In this document: in pieces, positions 9,270 to 19,114 of the stretch
Layout: every line of letters begins with the position of its first letter
Position numbering within the stretch: position 1 is the stretch's first letter
NCBI RefSeq assembly: GCF_025643255.1
Contig: NZ_CP087112.1
Span: 3,224,001 to 3,288,000 of the forward strand
Direction: 5' to 3'
From: Halomonas sp. 7T
GTDB lineage: Bacteria; Pseudomonadota; Gammaproteobacteria; Pseudomonadales; Halomonadaceae
DNA length: 64,000 nt
The notes under the pieces: generated by a model
What the model saw: the letters and a program-made list of their open reading frames with translations, nothing else
What the model was told of the DNA's origin: nothing
The model's database searches: none
Program-made: the position numbers and the translations under genes

Positions 9270-10196
9270 ATGCACTACACCTTGCGCCAGCTAGAAGTCT
9301 TCGTGGCCGTCGCTCAGCACGAAAGTGTTTCCCATGCAGCGCGTGCCCTTGCGATGTCCCAATCGGCGACCAGTACGTCACTCGCGGAGCTGGAGCGCCA
9401 ATTCGACTGCCAGCTTCTCGACCGTATGGGAAAGCGGTTGAAGCTTAATGCACTAGGCTTTCAACTACTGCCGAAAGCGGTAGCCTTGCTGGATAGAGCG
9501 GAAGAGGTAGAAGAGCTGCTGCGCGGCCAGCAGGGCGTGGGGTCGTTAGAGGTGGGCGCAACGCTGACCATTGGCAACTATCTCGCCACGCTGTTGATCA
9601 GCGATTTCATGCAGCGCTACCCCGGCAGCCGCGTGCGCCTAGCGGTGCGCAATACGCGTCATATCATCGAAGGCGTGCGCCAGCACTCGCTGGATTTGGG
9701 GCTGATTGAAGGGCAGTGCGATGATGAGATGATTATCAGCCAGCCCTGGGTGGAGGATGAACTGTGCGTGTTCTGCTCGCCGCGTCACCCGTTGGCGGGT
9801 CGCGAGCATCTGGAGCTTGATCAACTGTTGCGTGAAGACTGGATTATGCGCGAGGAAGGTTCTGGCACCCGCATGACCCTGGAACACGCGGCACGGCATC
9901 GGCGTAGTCGGTTTAACACACTGCTGGAGCTTGAACATACCGAAGGTATTAAGCGGGCGGTAGAGTCGGGCCTGGGGATTGGCTGCGTTTCCAGGCTAGC
10001 CCTGCGCGATGCTTTCCGGCGCGGCAGCTTAGTACCGCTGCCCACGCCGGAGTTAGACTTAAAGCGTCAGTTCACGTTTATTTGGCACCGCCACAAGTAC
10101 CTCACCACCGGCGTGCGCGAGTTCCTGCGGCTGTGCCGTGAGATGACCGCCGGTGCCAAACGCAGCGATGATATCCCACTGCCGCCCATTCCTTAG
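9270..10196 (+). CDS. finR: LysR-family transcriptional regulator, FinR-like
   Basis: A 308-residue LysR regulator. The winged helix-turn-helix is at residues 1-62 ([20 protein letters not shown], then [17 protein letters not shown]). An effector-binding domain follows from about 90 to 295. It is divergent from fpr. In Pseudomonas putida the LysR protein FinR occupies this position and activates the reductase gene under superoxide or nitrogen/sulfite-related cues, so the same role is inferred here. Its stop codon overlaps the stop of the facing chemoreceptor gene by 3 bases. The assignment as FinR rests mainly on neighbourhood. Confidence 0.8.
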   Translation: MHYTLRQLEVFVAVAQHESVSHAARALAMSQSATSTSLAELERQFDCQLLDRMGKRLKLNALGFQLLPKAVALLDRAEEVEELLRGQQGVGSLEVGATLTIGNYLATLLISDFMQRYPGSRVRLAVRNTRHIIEGVRQHSLDLGLIEGQCDDEMIISQPWVEDELCVFCSPRHPLAGREHLELDQLLREDWIMREEGSGTRMTLEHAARHRRSRFNTLLELEHTEGIKRAVESGLGIGCVSRLALRDAFRRGSLVPLPTPELDLKRQFTFIWHRHKYLTTGVREFLRLCREMTAGAKRSDDIPLPPIP

Positions 10197-12349
10197 CGAG
10201 CGTTCAGCGTGGGCGCAGGCAGAGTGTGCTGGCCTTGCGTATGGCGGCTTTCTTGTGCTTCAAGCGTAAAGCCACCCACCAGCGCATCGAGTCGGTTCGC
10301 CTGATCTTTTAGCTGTTCGGCGGCGGTGGTGGACTCTTCCACGAGCGCGGCGTTTTGCTGGGTCATCTGGTCTAGATCGGTGACGGCAATGCTAACCTGG
10401 CTAATGCCATCGTTTTGCTCGCGTGCAGCTGTGCTGATATCGCCCAGCATTTGGGTAACGCGCGCCACGCTTTGCGCCAGTTCATGCATCGCCGCCTCGG
10501 CATCACGGACCATCTGGGTGCCGCTTTCTACCTTGCCTGCCGAGGCATCGATACGTTGACGAATATCTTTGGCGGCGTCGCTGCTGCGCGAGGCCAGCTT
10601 GCGCACTTCATCGGCCACAACGGCAAAACCTCGACCATGTTCTCCAGCACGGGCAGCTTCTACGGAGGCATTCAGCGCCAGCAGGTTGGTCTGGAAAGCG
10701 ATGCCATCAATAACGCTGACAATGCTCTGAATTTCATCTGAGTTGGTGCGAATCTCCGTCATCGTCGCGACCACTTGCTCAAATGCACTGTCAGTTCGGG
10801 AGGCTAACGCCGAGGCCGTTTGGGAAAGCCCGCTGGCTTCCTGCGAGGCGTGGGTGGTGTGACCAACGGTGCTGCTGATCTCTTCCATCGCTGAAGAGGT
10901 CTGTTGCAAGCTGGCGGCGGCCTGTTCGGTACGCCGAGAAAGATCGTGCCCTCCTTGGGTAATTTCATTGGCGGCATGGTTAACCGCTTCGCTGCTGCGC
11001 CGGACATCCAGCAAGATGGTTTGGATTTTCTCCGCGAAGGCGTTGAACTGCTCTGCCACGGCGGCGCTTTCATCGCGACCATGAACTGGCAAGCGTTGGG
11101 TGAGATCACCATGCCCTGTCGCGATCTCTTCCATGCGGTTGGCCAAGCGCTTAAGCGGGCGTGCGATACGTCCTCCAATCCACCATAGCGCGAGGATGCC
11201 AATAGCGGCGAGCAGAAGCCCCACGAGTGTCATACCCAGCGTGTTTTGCTGGCGCTGCTCACTGAGCACGTCTTGCAAGGCGTTGAGTTCGGCGAGCACG
11301 ACGGATTCCGGCAGCTGCAAAACCAGCACCCACGGCTGCTCCGTATTGCCAATGCTGATCGGCTGGTAGCGCTGAAACATACCGTTAGTCATGTTGCTGA
11401 CGAGACGGCCTTGTGCTGTGGCTTCGGAAATGCCCGCCAAGGCGGTGTCGCTCAGCGAATTGCTGGCGTGAAGGCCGAGCGCCTCTTCACCGTTGGTGTC
11501 CGCCACTAGGCCACCGCGACCTGCCACCAGCGCCATACGACCGGCGCCGTTATAAAGCGTCTGGTTAGCCTCGTTTAACAGGGTTTGAATAAAGTTCAGC
11601 GCCAGGTCGACCCCGGCAACGCCGCGAAATTCGCCATCCACTAAGATCGGCGCGTTAAACGAGGTCACCAATTGGGTCTCGCCGCCGTAATCGTACGCGG
11701 CAGGGTCGATCACACAGGGGGCAAGGGTCTCGCGTGGGCAGAGGTAGTACTCTCCTTCCCGCACGCCGCTAGCTAGACGCGTTTCGCTTTCTACGGTGTC
11801 ACCTAGCGGTAAGACTTCGAGCGAGCCGTCCCCAGCGCGATACCACCAGGGCATAAAGCGGCCACTGCCGTCGTGGCCGTAGCGTTCGTCGCCTGCGTAG
11901 CGAGCGTCATCCCCAAAGGCGTTGGGCTCCCAGCCGATATAGGCATCTAACAGATCAGGGTTATCGGCGACGGTTTGGCGCACAAGGTTGGATAGCTGGC
12001 GACGGCTCAGATGGAGCGCACGAAATCCTTCCTCGTCTTCGATGCCCATCAACGCATTAGTGGAGGCGAGCTGTGACGCAAGGGTCATCGCTTTGTCGAG
12101 TTCTCGACGAATACGCTCACCCTCTGCTTCCGCAATGGCGTTTAAGCGGGCATCCAGGGCACTCTCCATAAGTTCACTGGTGTGGTCATCCACGGTTTGC
12201 TGGGTGTGAGCCGCGGCGACCACGTTATACACCACCATGGCGGCCACAATGGCTAGCAGGCAGGGGCCTGCTAGCGCTACAACGAAAGAGCGTAACGAGC
12301 GGAAATGCATAGGGAGGCGTTCCAGTTTCTGCAAGAGGCTAAAGCGCAT
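10193..12349 (-). CDS. Methyl-accepting chemotaxis protein with periplasmic dCache-type sensor
   Basis: A 718-residue chemoreceptor. A first membrane helix (about 22-46) is followed by a large periplasmic sensing domain (about 50-375) with double-Cache-like features such as YIGWEPN and GVAGVDLAL. The second membrane helix is near 380-402 ([20 protein letters not shown]), then HAMP (about 403-455) and the signalling coiled coil. The tip is [20 protein letters not shown]. There is no C-terminal pentapeptide for CheR tethering. The periplasmic domain has two cysteines about 10 residues apart ([11 protein letters not shown]). No strong ribosome site precedes the start, and an ATG 13 codons in is an alternative. 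The ligand is unknown. Confidence 0.88.
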   Translation of the reverse strand: MRFSLLQKLERLPMHFRSLRSFVVALAGPCLLAIVAAMVVYNVVAAAHTQQTVDDHTSELMESALDARLNAIAEAEGERIRRELDKAMTLASQLASTNALMGIEDEEGFRALHLSRRQLSNLVRQTVADNPDLLDAYIGWEPNAFGDDARYAGDERYGHDGSGRFMPWWYRAGDGSLEVLPLGDTVESETRLASGVREGEYYLCPRETLAPCVIDPAAYDYGGETQLVTSFNAPILVDGEFRGVAGVDLALNFIQTLLNEANQTLYNGAGRMALVAGRGGLVADTNGEEALGLHASNSLSDTALAGISEATAQGRLVSNMTNGMFQRYQPISIGNTEQPWVLVLQLPESVVLAELNALQDVLSEQRQQNTLGMTLVGLLLAAIGILALWWIGGRIARPLKRLANRMEEIATGHGDLTQRLPVHGRDESAAVAEQFNAFAEKIQTILLDVRRSSEAVNHAANEITQGGHDLSRRTEQAAASLQQTSSAMEEISSTVGHTTHASQEASGLSQTASALASRTDSAFEQVVATMTEIRTNSDEIQSIVSVIDGIAFQTNLLALNASVEAARAGEHGRGFAVVADEVRKLASRSSDAAKDIRQRIDASAGKVESGTQMVRDAEAAMHELAQSVARVTQMLGDISTAAREQNDGISQVSIAVTDLDQMTQQNAALVEESTTAAEQLKDQANRLDALVGGFTLEAQESRHTQGQHTLPAPTLNAR

Positions 12350-12408
12350 TGAGTGCCATCTTTTCTTTTAGTCAGTAGCGCAAAGAGGCATGACAAGCGC
12401 GTGACATG

Positions 12409-12440
12409 GCCGCCTCCGCAGGCGAGAAGTCGGAGGCGGC
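12409..12440 (-). terminator. Hairpin after the second chemoreceptor gene
   Basis: A perfect 10-bp GC-rich stem (12409-12418 with 12431-12440, 12-base loop) starts 13 bases after the stop of the 12453-14324 gene on the minus strand. There is no T-tract, so it could stabilise the mRNA rather than terminate it. Confidence 0.4.
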
Positions 12441-12452
12441 ATGAAGTGACGG

Positions 12453-14324
12453 TTAGAAACTCTCTGACGTGCGCGGTAAGCGATCCTGCGGCGCTTGCAG
12501 CGCAGGTGATGCCGCGTTAGAGAGTTTGAAGCTACTGATTGTGCCGGTCAGGTGATTGGCCTGCTCTTTTAGCTGTTCAGCAGCCGTGGTGGACTCCTCC
12601 ACCATGGCGGCGTTTTCTTGGGTCATTCGGTCAAGTTCAGCCACCGCGATATTCACTTGATTAATGCCATCGCTCTGTTCGCTAGTGGCGGCATTGATCT
12701 CTTCCAGTACATCGGTCACACGGGTGATGTGGGCGACAATATCCTGCATCGTCGTTCCTGCATTCTGTACCAGCGACGTGCCGTTATTCACCTTGGTCTG
12801 CGAGTCTTCAATCAGCGTTTGTATGTCATGGGCGGCTTCGCTACTGCGCCCGGCTAGTTTGCGAACTTCGTCGGCCACCACGGCAAAGCCGCGGCCATGT
12901 TCGCCTGCACGGGCAGCCTCCACCGAAGCGTTAAGGGCCAGCAGGTTGGTTTGGAAGGCAATGCTGTTCATGAGCGTGACAATTTCACCAATCTTATTCG
13001 AGGCTTGAGAAATGTCCTCCATGGTAGTGACCACATTGGCCACCACTTGGCCGCCCTCTTTAGCAACGTTTGACGCTGCATGGGAGAGCTGATTGGCTTC
13101 TTGGGCAGATGCAGCGGTGTGCTGCACGGTGCTGGTAATCTGCTCAACCGACGCAGACGTTTGCTGCAGGCTAGAGGCGGCGTTATCGGTACGCCGAGAT
13201 AAGTCCTGGCCGCCCATAGCAATTTCGTTAGCCGCATGATGAACCGCTTCACTGCTCGTGCGCACATCCAATAATACGGCTTCCATTTTGCCCACAAAAC
13301 GGTTGAAAGCGCTGGCAATTTGCGAGACTTCATCGTTGCCTTCTTCCGGCAGGCGTTGGGTTAAATCACCTTCACCGGAGGCAATGTTATCCATCGCGTT
13401 ACGCACCCCAAGCAAGCGGCGAAGCAGCAGCGAAAGCAGCATACTAAAGACCACCGCGGTAATAGCGGCGACAATCAATAAGGTGATTATCGATGTCGAT
13501 GCAATCGCGCGTAGACCTGCAGTGGCTTCGTGTTGATCAAGTGCCACCACGAGCTGCCAATCGGTATTGCCGCCAATTGGGTGACCAAGGAGCAGCTTGC
13601 TGTCACTGCCTTCTAACGCTAGCGGTTGTGGTGTGGTGGCCGCTGAAAGTTGTTGCAGATAAGCAGGGGTTAACTCATGGCTTAAGACGCTGGCGGGCTC
13701 AAGGGTAAGTTCACTGTTGGGATGGGCGACGAGCGTACCGTCACCGGTTACCAGAAAGCCAAAGCTTGCAGGCGTGGGGGCGATGCCTTCCACAATGGCC
13801 ACCATGTCGCTGATATTAACGTCTGCGCCTATCACCGCATGAAGCCGATTGTTTTGATAAAAGGGCCGAGCAAAAGTCACCACAAGGTCGCCGGTTTGGG
13901 CATCGACGTAGGGAGCGGTGACGATGGTGTCTCTGCGATTAACGGCCTCTTCATACCAGGGGCGCTCGCGGGGGTCGAATTCTGCGGGCGGTTCCCAGCC
14001 GTTGAAGAAAATCGTCTCACCGCTCTGGGCATAGCCTATATAAGTCGCCATAAAGTCGCCGGAGGTGGTGAGCTGACGTAGCGCCGCCCGAGGGTCGTCG
14101 CTCAACGCCGCCTCTTCCATGCCGGTTAACATGGTGCCTCGTGATGCAATCCACTCATAAAGAGCACTGCTATTGCCGCGAACAACGGCGTCTAGGTTGC
14201 GCGAAATCTGTTGAGCATTGTGGTGTTTAACCGTGGTGTAACTGGCAATGCCGTTAATTATCAGCGCAAGGATTATTGCTGTCAGAGCAGCAAGTAAGAT
14301 TCGTACGCGAAGGGAGGAAAACAT
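12453..14324 (-). CDS. Methyl-accepting chemotaxis protein with Cache-type sensor
   Basis: A 623-residue chemoreceptor. TM1 is at about 8-30, followed by a periplasmic dCache_1-like domain to about 275 ([33 protein letters not shown]). TM2 is near 280-305, then HAMP and a signalling domain with the conserved hairpin tip [20 protein letters not shown]. The ATG at 14324 has AAGAGAG five bases upstream, so I prefer it to a start 15 codons earlier. A sigma-28-like promoter lies 36-62 bp upstream. It shares a near-identical signalling domain with the preceding chemoreceptor but has a different sensor. Ligand unknown; small amino acids or organic acids are common for this fold. Confidence 0.88.
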   Translation of the reverse strand: MFSSLRVRILLAALTAIILALIINGIASYTTVKHHNAQQISRNLDAVVRGNSSALYEWIASRGTMLTGMEEAALSDDPRAALRQLTTSGDFMATYIGYAQSGETIFFNGWEPPAEFDPRERPWYEEAVNRRDTIVTAPYVDAQTGDLVVTFARPFYQNNRLHAVIGADVNISDMVAIVEGIAPTPASFGFLVTGDGTLVAHPNSELTLEPASVLSHELTPAYLQQLSAATTPQPLALEGSDSKLLLGHPIGGNTDWQLVVALDQHEATAGLRAIASTSIITLLIVAAITAVVFSMLLSLLLRRLLGVRNAMDNIASGEGDLTQRLPEEGNDEVSQIASAFNRFVGKMEAVLLDVRTSSEAVHHAANEIAMGGQDLSRRTDNAASSLQQTSASVEQITSTVQHTAASAQEANQLSHAASNVAKEGGQVVANVVTTMEDISQASNKIGEIVTLMNSIAFQTNLLALNASVEAARAGEHGRGFAVVADEVRKLAGRSSEAAHDIQTLIEDSQTKVNNGTSLVQNAGTTMQDIVAHITRVTDVLEEINAATSEQSDGINQVNIAVAELDRMTQENAAMVEESTTAAEQLKEQANHLTGTISSFKLSNAASPALQAPQDRLPRTSESF

Positions 14325-14359
14325 GGTCGCTCTCTTGAGGATGGCTGGATACCATCGCT

Positions 14360-14386
14360 CTATCGGCAAGAGCGACCACTACTTGA
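14360..14386 (-). promoter_or_regulatory. Putative sigma-28 (FliA) promoter of the chemoreceptor at 12453-14324
   Basis: Read on the minus strand: TCAAGTAG, an 11-base spacer, then GCCGATAG. This matches the FliA consensus TAAAGTTT-N11-GCCGATAA at 5/8 and 7/8 positions with exact spacing. The expected start site gives a leader of about 30 bases. Confidence 0.55.
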
Positions 14387-14400
14387 ATAACGCCGGACAA

Positions 14401-14838
14401 TTAACGTAAATCGCTGACCGCATTTTGAATGTCAGCTAGCGACGCTTTACTTAAATCTTTTGAGAGCGAGTGTATGACCAGCTTTTGGGTAGGGTTATCG
14501 AGCTTCTCACGCAGCAGCCCCAAAAATTTCGGGGGAGCGACCATGATGAGCTTTTCCATGCTGTTATCGACGCGTGCGCTATACAAGCGCTGTGCTACCT
14601 CTTTCGCAAACAGCTCGTTTTCATGCTGAGAGGCAGCGCCCTCTTCACCGGAGGAGCGTGACGTGGTGGACATCGACTCATGCACATCGGCACCGCGACG
14701 GTCAGTAATCAAATCACCTTCATGCAGCCGTCCTTCGGCGTGTACCAAACTCTCCTGTTCAACGAGGTTTAGCGCATCACGGGTGAAAATACGCGCGCGC
14801 GCGGCATCGGCTACCACAATATAGGTGGTCATCGTCAT
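14401..14838 (-). CDS. Host attachment family protein (Host_attach, PF10116-like)
   Basis: A 145-residue soluble protein resembling the proteobacterial 'protein required for attachment to host cells' family. It opens with TTYIVVADAARARIF, carries an HESMSTTSRSSGEEG Ser-rich central stretch, and has the conserved LIMVAPPKFLGLLREKL core. The fold is related to translation-release-factor/BaeRF-like domains. There is no signal peptide. AAGGAGG lies 5 bases before the first ATG. The family name comes from one plant-associated context and its biochemical role is not established, so no function is claimed. The neighbouring chemoreceptor and transporter genes give no clear link. Confidence 0.75.
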   Translation of the reverse strand: MTMTTYIVVADAARARIFTRDALNLVEQESLVHAEGRLHEGDLITDRRGADVHESMSTTSRSSGEEGAASQHENELFAKEVAQRLYSARVDNSMEKLIMVAPPKFLGLLREKLDNPTQKLVIHSLSKDLSKASLADIQNAVSDLR

Positions 14839-14909
14839 ACGTCCTCCTTGTCGTTAGTTACCCTCTAACCATGGCAAGCGTTTGCCGTTTGGTCAAACAC
14901 TTGCGGCGG

Positions 14910-15719
14910 TTATAACACCTTGCTGCGCAGCAGGCTGGTAATCGCTTCGCCAATCAGTACCAGCACGATAATCGCAATTAAAATGGTGGCAACGGTGGGC
15001 CAGGCAAAGGTATCAATAGCACCTTGCAGAATCACGCCAATACCGCCAGCGCCGACTAGCCCCAGCACGGTGGACTCACGAATGTTGATGTCCCAGCGCA
15101 GAATCACGATGGCAAAAAAGGCCGGCATTACCTGGGGCACAATAGCGTAGGCGACGACTTTAGCTTTGGAGGCACCGGTGGCTTCCATGGCTTCCACCGG
15201 GCGGCGGTCGATCTCTTCGATGGCTTCACCCATTAACTTGCCGATGAAGCCTATCGAACGAAACACAATCGCTAGAATCCCTGCTAATACGCCAGGGCCG
15301 AAAATGGCCACGAACAGTAGCGCCCATATAATCGTATTCACCGAGCGGCTGGAGACCAGAATAAAGCGCCCAAGCCACAGGCAAGCACGGTTGGGGGTGG
15401 TGTTCTGGGCGGCGATATACGCGACTGGCAGCGCCAGAAAAATAGTCAGGAACGTGGCTAACGTGGCGATATGCACCGTTTCGATCAAGGCATTGATAAT
15501 ATTGCTGAGTCCAGCGGCGCTGGGCGGCCACATGCGTGCACCCAGATTCGACATTTGGTTAGGGGCGTCCCATACCCAGGGCCAGAAAATATCAATGTCG
15601 CGGACTGCCCAAAACACCAGCATCAATGTACCCAGCATCACCGCGTAGCGGATGAGGCGTTCTTTGCGGTCGTAGCGATGCCAGACGCGGTCGGCTAATT
15701 GCTGTGCGTGATCTACCAT
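14910..15719 (-). CDS. phnE: Phosphonate-type ABC transporter permease (second PhnE)
   Basis: A 269-residue inner-membrane permease of the PhnE family with about six helices. The cytoplasmic loop that docks on the ATPase is VEAMEATGASKAKVVAYAI, and it also has the GLVGAGGIGVILQGAID signature. It is last in the phnD-phnC-phnE-phnE operon, overlaps the previous permease by 7 bases, and probably pairs with it as a heterodimer. After the stop there is an imperfect hairpin (14875-14884 with 14894-14903) without a T-run. Substrate class (phosphonate, phosphite or another oxyanion ester) is inferred from family only. Confidence 0.88.
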   Translation of the reverse strand: MVDHAQQLADRVWHRYDRKERLIRYAVMLGTLMLVFWAVRDIDIFWPWVWDAPNQMSNLGARMWPPSAAGLSNIINALIETVHIATLATFLTIFLALPVAYIAAQNTTPNRACLWLGRFILVSSRSVNTIIWALLFVAIFGPGVLAGILAIVFRSIGFIGKLMGEAIEEIDRRPVEAMEATGASKAKVVAYAIVPQVMPAFFAIVILRWDINIRESTVLGLVGAGGIGVILQGAIDTFAWPTVATILIAIIVLVLIGEAITSLLRSKVL

Positions 15720-16522
15720 ATTTTTTTCCTCACCCAGCCGCTGATGCCTTCACTGAGCAAAATAACCGCAATAATGACCAGCAGGATCGCAAAGGCGAAG
15801 TCGTAATCGTAGCGGCCGAAGGCATTCATTAGCGTCCCACCGATACCGCCTGCGCCAACAATGCCCACCACCGCCGAGGCACGCAGATTACTATCCAGTT
15901 GGTACATCGATAGACCCACCTGGCGAGGCAATATTTGTGGGAAAACGGCGTAATAGAGTGTGGCGATGTAGCCCGCACCTGCTGCGCGCATGGCTTCTAC
16001 TTGCCCCCAATCAATCTCTTCGATCTCTTCGGCGAGCAGCTTGCCGACAAAACCGATGGAGTAGAGAGTGAGCGTTAAAATGCCTGCCAGCGGGCCAAAC
16101 CCAACGGCGGCCACGAATAAGATCGCCACAATAACGGGGTGAAAGCTGCGCGAAATAATAATCACCGCGCGACCAACCACGTAAATGGGCAGTGGTGCAA
16201 TGTTACGAGCGGCCATTACCGCAAACGGGATCGATAGCAAAACGCCTAGCAGCGTGGCGAGAATGGCAATCTGGAAGCTCTCTTTAAAGCCTGTTAGCAG
16301 CAGTTCGTAACGCTCAAGGCTGGGTGGAAAGCCCCCGCTAAAGATGCGCGCTGCCCGCGGTAGGCCTTCCGAAATACGCGCCCAGTTAAACGGTAGAGAA
16401 CCGAACGCCCACACCAGATAAATCGCTGCAATAATGAAAATGCCATAGCGAATAAACGGGTTGGCAATAAACGGCGGTTTTTTCCAGGTGCGCGGGGGCG
16501 TTGGGGAGTCAGACGGCGTCAT
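15713..16522 (-). CDS. phnE: Phosphonate-type ABC transporter permease (first PhnE)
   Basis: A 269-residue PhnE-family permease. After a Pro-rich cytoplasmic N-terminus it has a first helix at about 25-45, then the ATPase-docking loop QVEAMRAAGAGYIATLYYAV and the GIVGAGGIGGTLMNAFG motif. The ATG at 16522 has GAGGAG eight bases upstream and overlaps the 3' end of phnC by 14 bases; the longer open frame upstream is only phnC in another frame. Together with the next permease it forms the membrane channel of the importer. Confidence 0.88.
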   Translation of the reverse strand: MTPSDSPTPPRTWKKPPFIANPFIRYGIFIIAAIYLVWAFGSLPFNWARISEGLPRAARIFSGGFPPSLERYELLLTGFKESFQIAILATLLGVLLSIPFAVMAARNIAPLPIYVVGRAVIIISRSFHPVIVAILFVAAVGFGPLAGILTLTLYSIGFVGKLLAEEIEEIDWGQVEAMRAAGAGYIATLYYAVFPQILPRQVGLSMYQLDSNLRASAVVGIVGAGGIGGTLMNAFGRYDYDFAFAILLVIIAVILLSEGISGWVRKKIW

Positions 16523-17315
16523 GTCGTGGCTCCTCTTTATCGGCTTTAGGCTGCTCGGTAATCGCATCGTCCGGCGCTTCAATACCGCCATAGATGGCGT
16601 CAAGAGCGTCTTTGTTAAAGTCTGCGGGCGACCCATCAAAAATCATTTTACCGTGGCGCAGTCCGACAATACGTTCGGTATAGGTTTTTGCCTGGGCAAC
16701 GTTGTGGATGTTGATCAATACTGGCAGCGACAGCTCACTGGCAAGGCTCTGCAGCAGGATCATGATCTGCTCGGAGGTGCGCGGGTCGAGCGATGCCGTT
16801 GGCTCGTCGGCCAGCAGCAAGTCAGGTTCTTGCATTAATGCTCGCACCACGCCGACACGCTGGCGTTCACCGCCGGAAAGCTCATCGGCACGCTTATTAG
16901 CGTAATGAGCAATGCCCACGCGCTCCATGAGGCTAAACGCGCGCTCTATATCGGCTTGAGGGTAGCGACGTGAGATGGCTTGGTAGAGGTTAACGTATCC
17001 AAGCCGCCCGGCGAGTACGTTTTCCATAACGGTGAGCCGATCCAGTAAGTTAAAGCCTTGAAACACCATGCCAATTTTGCGCCGGGCACGGCGTAACTCA
17101 GAGCCTTTCACATTAACCAGTTCGGCGCCGTTGAGTTTGATAGAGCCTGAAGTAGGTTCTACCAACCGATTGATACAGCGAAGCATGGTGCTTTTACCCG
17201 CACCGGATGCGCCGACAATAGAAACAACGCTGTTGTCCTCAACCTTAAGATCGAGGCCTTTCAGCACTGCCTCGCTGTGGCCATACCGCTTGACCAGATT
17301 CGTAATTTCCAGCAT
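16509..17315 (-). CDS. phnC: Phosphonate-type ABC transporter ATPase PhnC
   Basis: A 268-residue importer ATPase. Walker A is GASGAGKST, the Q-loop lies in KIGMVFQGFNLLDRL, the signature is LSGGERQRVGVVRAL and Walker B is LLLADEPTASLD. The C-terminus contains IYGGIEAPDD, common in PhnC proteins. The ATG at 17315 starts exactly at the family N-terminus (MLEITNLVKRYG). No strong Shine-Dalgarno precedes it, and a perfect hairpin sits just upstream after the phnD stop. This suggests PhnC is made at a lower level than the binding protein. Confidence 0.9.
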   Translation of the reverse strand: MLEITNLVKRYGHSEAVLKGLDLKVEDNSVVSIVGASGAGKSTMLRCINRLVEPTSGSIKLNGAELVNVKGSELRRARRKIGMVFQGFNLLDRLTVMENVLAGRLGYVNLYQAISRRYPQADIERAFSLMERVGIAHYANKRADELSGGERQRVGVVRALMQEPDLLLADEPTASLDPRTSEQIMILLQSLASELSLPVLINIHNVAQAKTYTERIVGLRHGKMIFDGSPADFNKDALDAIYGGIEAPDDAITEQPKADKEEPRHDAV

Positions 17316-17342
17316 GTGATTGTTTCCATCGAAAGGCGAATC

Positions 17343-17367
17343 ATTGCGCCGCCGGAGGCGGCGCAAT
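17343..17367 (-). other. Perfect hairpin between phnD and phnC
   Basis: An 11-bp perfect inverted repeat (17343-17353 with 17357-17367, GGA loop) starts 5 bases after the phnD stop. There is no T-tract on the minus strand. A plausible role is 3' stabilisation or partial attenuation, so that binding protein exceeds the membrane components. Confidence 0.6.
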
Positions 17368-17372
17368 CACTG

Positions 17373-18362
17373 TTACTCCAGGTTTTCGCGTGTATAGCTC
17401 ACGTCATTAGCTGCCTGGATAGTGCGAATCACCTGCCAGTTATCTTTGTAATTGATCGGAATAAACTTCTCGACGCCTTCAAACTCTTCGCCAAGCTCGG
17501 TGCCAACGAAATCGAAGGTAAAGAAGGCTTCTTCGATTTTCTCTACAAGATCCGGGTGTAAGTTATGAGCATAGTTATAAGACGTCGTGGGGAATCGGTC
17601 TGATTCATAAATCAGGCGCACATCTTCCTCATCGTAAAGGCCGCGGGCCGCCATCCGCTCGACCACTTCAGAAGCCACCGGTGCTGCGTCGTAGTCGCGC
17701 GCAACGACGCCAAGCATCGATTGATCGTGGCTGCCGGAATACACCACGTCGTAATCCTCTTCAGGCGTGATGCCTAGTTCAGGCAGCAGGGCACGCGGGG
17801 CCAAGTTGCCGGAGTTAGACGTTGGTGAGGTGTGGGCGACCCGTTTTCCCTTTAGATCCTCCAAGCTCTCGATATCTGAATCTACGTGGGTAAATAGCTG
17901 CAGGGTGTAGCCGAACTGGCCATCATCGGACCCCATCAGGGCGAAGGGCACGGCACCTGCCAAGTTAACCGCAAAGGGGGTTGGGCCAGTTGAGAAGCCT
18001 GCAATGTGTAAGCGTCCGCTGCGCATGGCTTCTACCTGGGCCGCGTTAGATTGAACCGCAAAGAAGCGCACATCGCGCTCTGTGACGTCAGATAGATGAT
18101 CAATAAAGGGCTGCCAAATATCCGAATAAATGGCAGGATCTTCGACAGGCGTGTAGGCAAAAATAAGCGTGTCGGGGTTGGCCCATTCGGACTCATCGCT
18201 TGGCCGGTCAGCGACCATGTCGCCATCTTCGTCACAAAAAATAGTGTCAAGATCACCGCGTTCGCACTCTGCGAAAGCATGGGTAGAGAGCAGGGCAAAG
18301 GGAAGCAGTGATGCAGCCGCGAGCATAGCAAGCGGGCGCTTGCAGAAACGTGATGTTTCCAT
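17373..18362 (-). CDS. phnD: Phosphonate/phosphite-type periplasmic binding protein PhnD with acidic N-terminal insert
   Basis: A 329-residue periplasmic binding protein. A signal peptide (about 1-31, ending STHAFA) is followed by a short acidic segment with two cysteines and a DEDGDMVAD stretch resembling a calcium-binding loop. The PhnD-family domain comes next: IFAYTPVEDPAIY, AQVEAMRSGRLHIAGFSTGP and the ligand-loop HTSPTSNSGNLAPRALLPE. It is the first gene of phnD-phnC-phnE-phnE. No phn C-P lyase, phosphonatase or ptxD-like genes are in the window, so the substrate may be assimilated by genes elsewhere, or may not be a phosphonate. Confidence 0.88.
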   Translation of the reverse strand: METSRFCKRPLAMLAAASLLPFALLSTHAFAECERGDLDTIFCDEDGDMVADRPSDESEWANPDTLIFAYTPVEDPAIYSDIWQPFIDHLSDVTERDVRFFAVQSNAAQVEAMRSGRLHIAGFSTGPTPFAVNLAGAVPFALMGSDDGQFGYTLQLFTHVDSDIESLEDLKGKRVAHTSPTSNSGNLAPRALLPELGITPEEDYDVVYSGSHDQSMLGVVARDYDAAPVASEVVERMAARGLYDEEDVRLIYESDRFPTTSYNYAHNLHPDLVEKIEEAFFTFDFVGTELGEEFEGVEKFIPINYKDNWQVIRTIQAANDVSYTRENLE

Positions 18363-18520
18363 GGTTAGCCTCTTATGTGCGTTATTTTTGTGTGGTGCTA
18401 TCCACTATTGAATTTGATGCTTTCTTTTCTTCGGCGTGTGTTTCGCAAGTGGACATTTGTAGCGCTAGATGTTTATTTTTCGAAAACGATCTTCTTCAAT
18501 CTAGGATTTGTGACAAAGAT

Positions 18521-19114
18521 ATGTCAAACACTTTCATCACCTCCTCCTACCATTGGCGTAACCGCTATCTTTTAATGCGCCATGGCCATAGCCAAGCGAA
18601 TGAACAGCGGCTCATTATTAGCTCGCCTGAACGGGGGCTTAGCGGCTTTGGTTTGTCACTTACGGGTGAAGAGCAGTTATCGAGTGTCGTTGCGCAGTGG
18701 CACTGGCAGGCGCCGACGAAGGTAGTGCACTCGGATTTTCTGCGCACCACACAAACCGCCGAACGCGTCGCTACAGCGTTTGGTTTAACGCTTGAGAAAG
18801 AAAAACGGCTACGTGAGCGCTACTTTGGCGAGCTGGATGGTCAGGCTGACAGCCACTATCCAAGTGTATGGGCGCACGATGCCCAGAGCGCGAATCACCA
18901 GCAGTGGCAGGTAGAAGCGGTCAGCAGCGTCGCCGCGAGAATGTGCGCCGTGATTGAGTCGCTAGAGCAGCAGTGTGAAGGCGAGACGGTACTGGTCGTG
19001 AGTCATGGCGACCCACTACAAATACTGCTCACGGCGCTGGCCAATAAACCGCTGACGCAGCACCGAGAGCAGACTGCCCTGCAGCCGGCCAGCATTACTT
19101 TACTCGGGAGTTAA
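18521..19114 (+). CDS. Histidine phosphatase family protein
   Basis: A 197-residue protein of the phosphoglycerate-mutase-like histidine phosphatase superfamily. The catalytic RHG motif is in YLLMRHGHSQAN near residue 20. SDFLRTTQTAE supplies the second arginine, ERYFGELDGQ the acid, and VLVVSHGDPLQ the second histidine. I placed the start at the ATG at 18521 because the open frame upstream encodes an unconserved Cys/Phe-rich stretch lying in the promoter gap of the divergent phnD. The substrate cannot be told; GpmB- or CobC-like small phosphoesters are possible. Its stop overlaps the stop of the convergent ridA by 4 bases. Confidence 0.8.
   Translation: MSNTFITSSYHWRNRYLLMRHGHSQANEQRLIISSPERGLSGFGLSLTGEEQLSSVVAQWHWQAPTKVVHSDFLRTTQTAERVATAFGLTLEKEKRLRERYFGELDGQADSHYPSVWAHDAQSANHQQWQVEAVSSVAARMCAVIESLEQQCEGETVLVVSHGDPLQILLTALANKPLTQHREQTALQPASITLLGS

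Noticed and set aside
18350..18520. 57-codon N-terminal extension of the histidine phosphatase
   Set aside because: Cys/Phe-rich and unlike the family; it covers the promoter gap of phnD. The ATG at 18521 sits just before the RHG motif as expected.
18519..18537. Pho-box-like direct repeat (ATGTCAA ... CTTTCAT) near the phn operon
   Set aside because: It lies at the start of the oppositely oriented phosphatase gene, has the wrong repeat spacing, and faces away from phnD.
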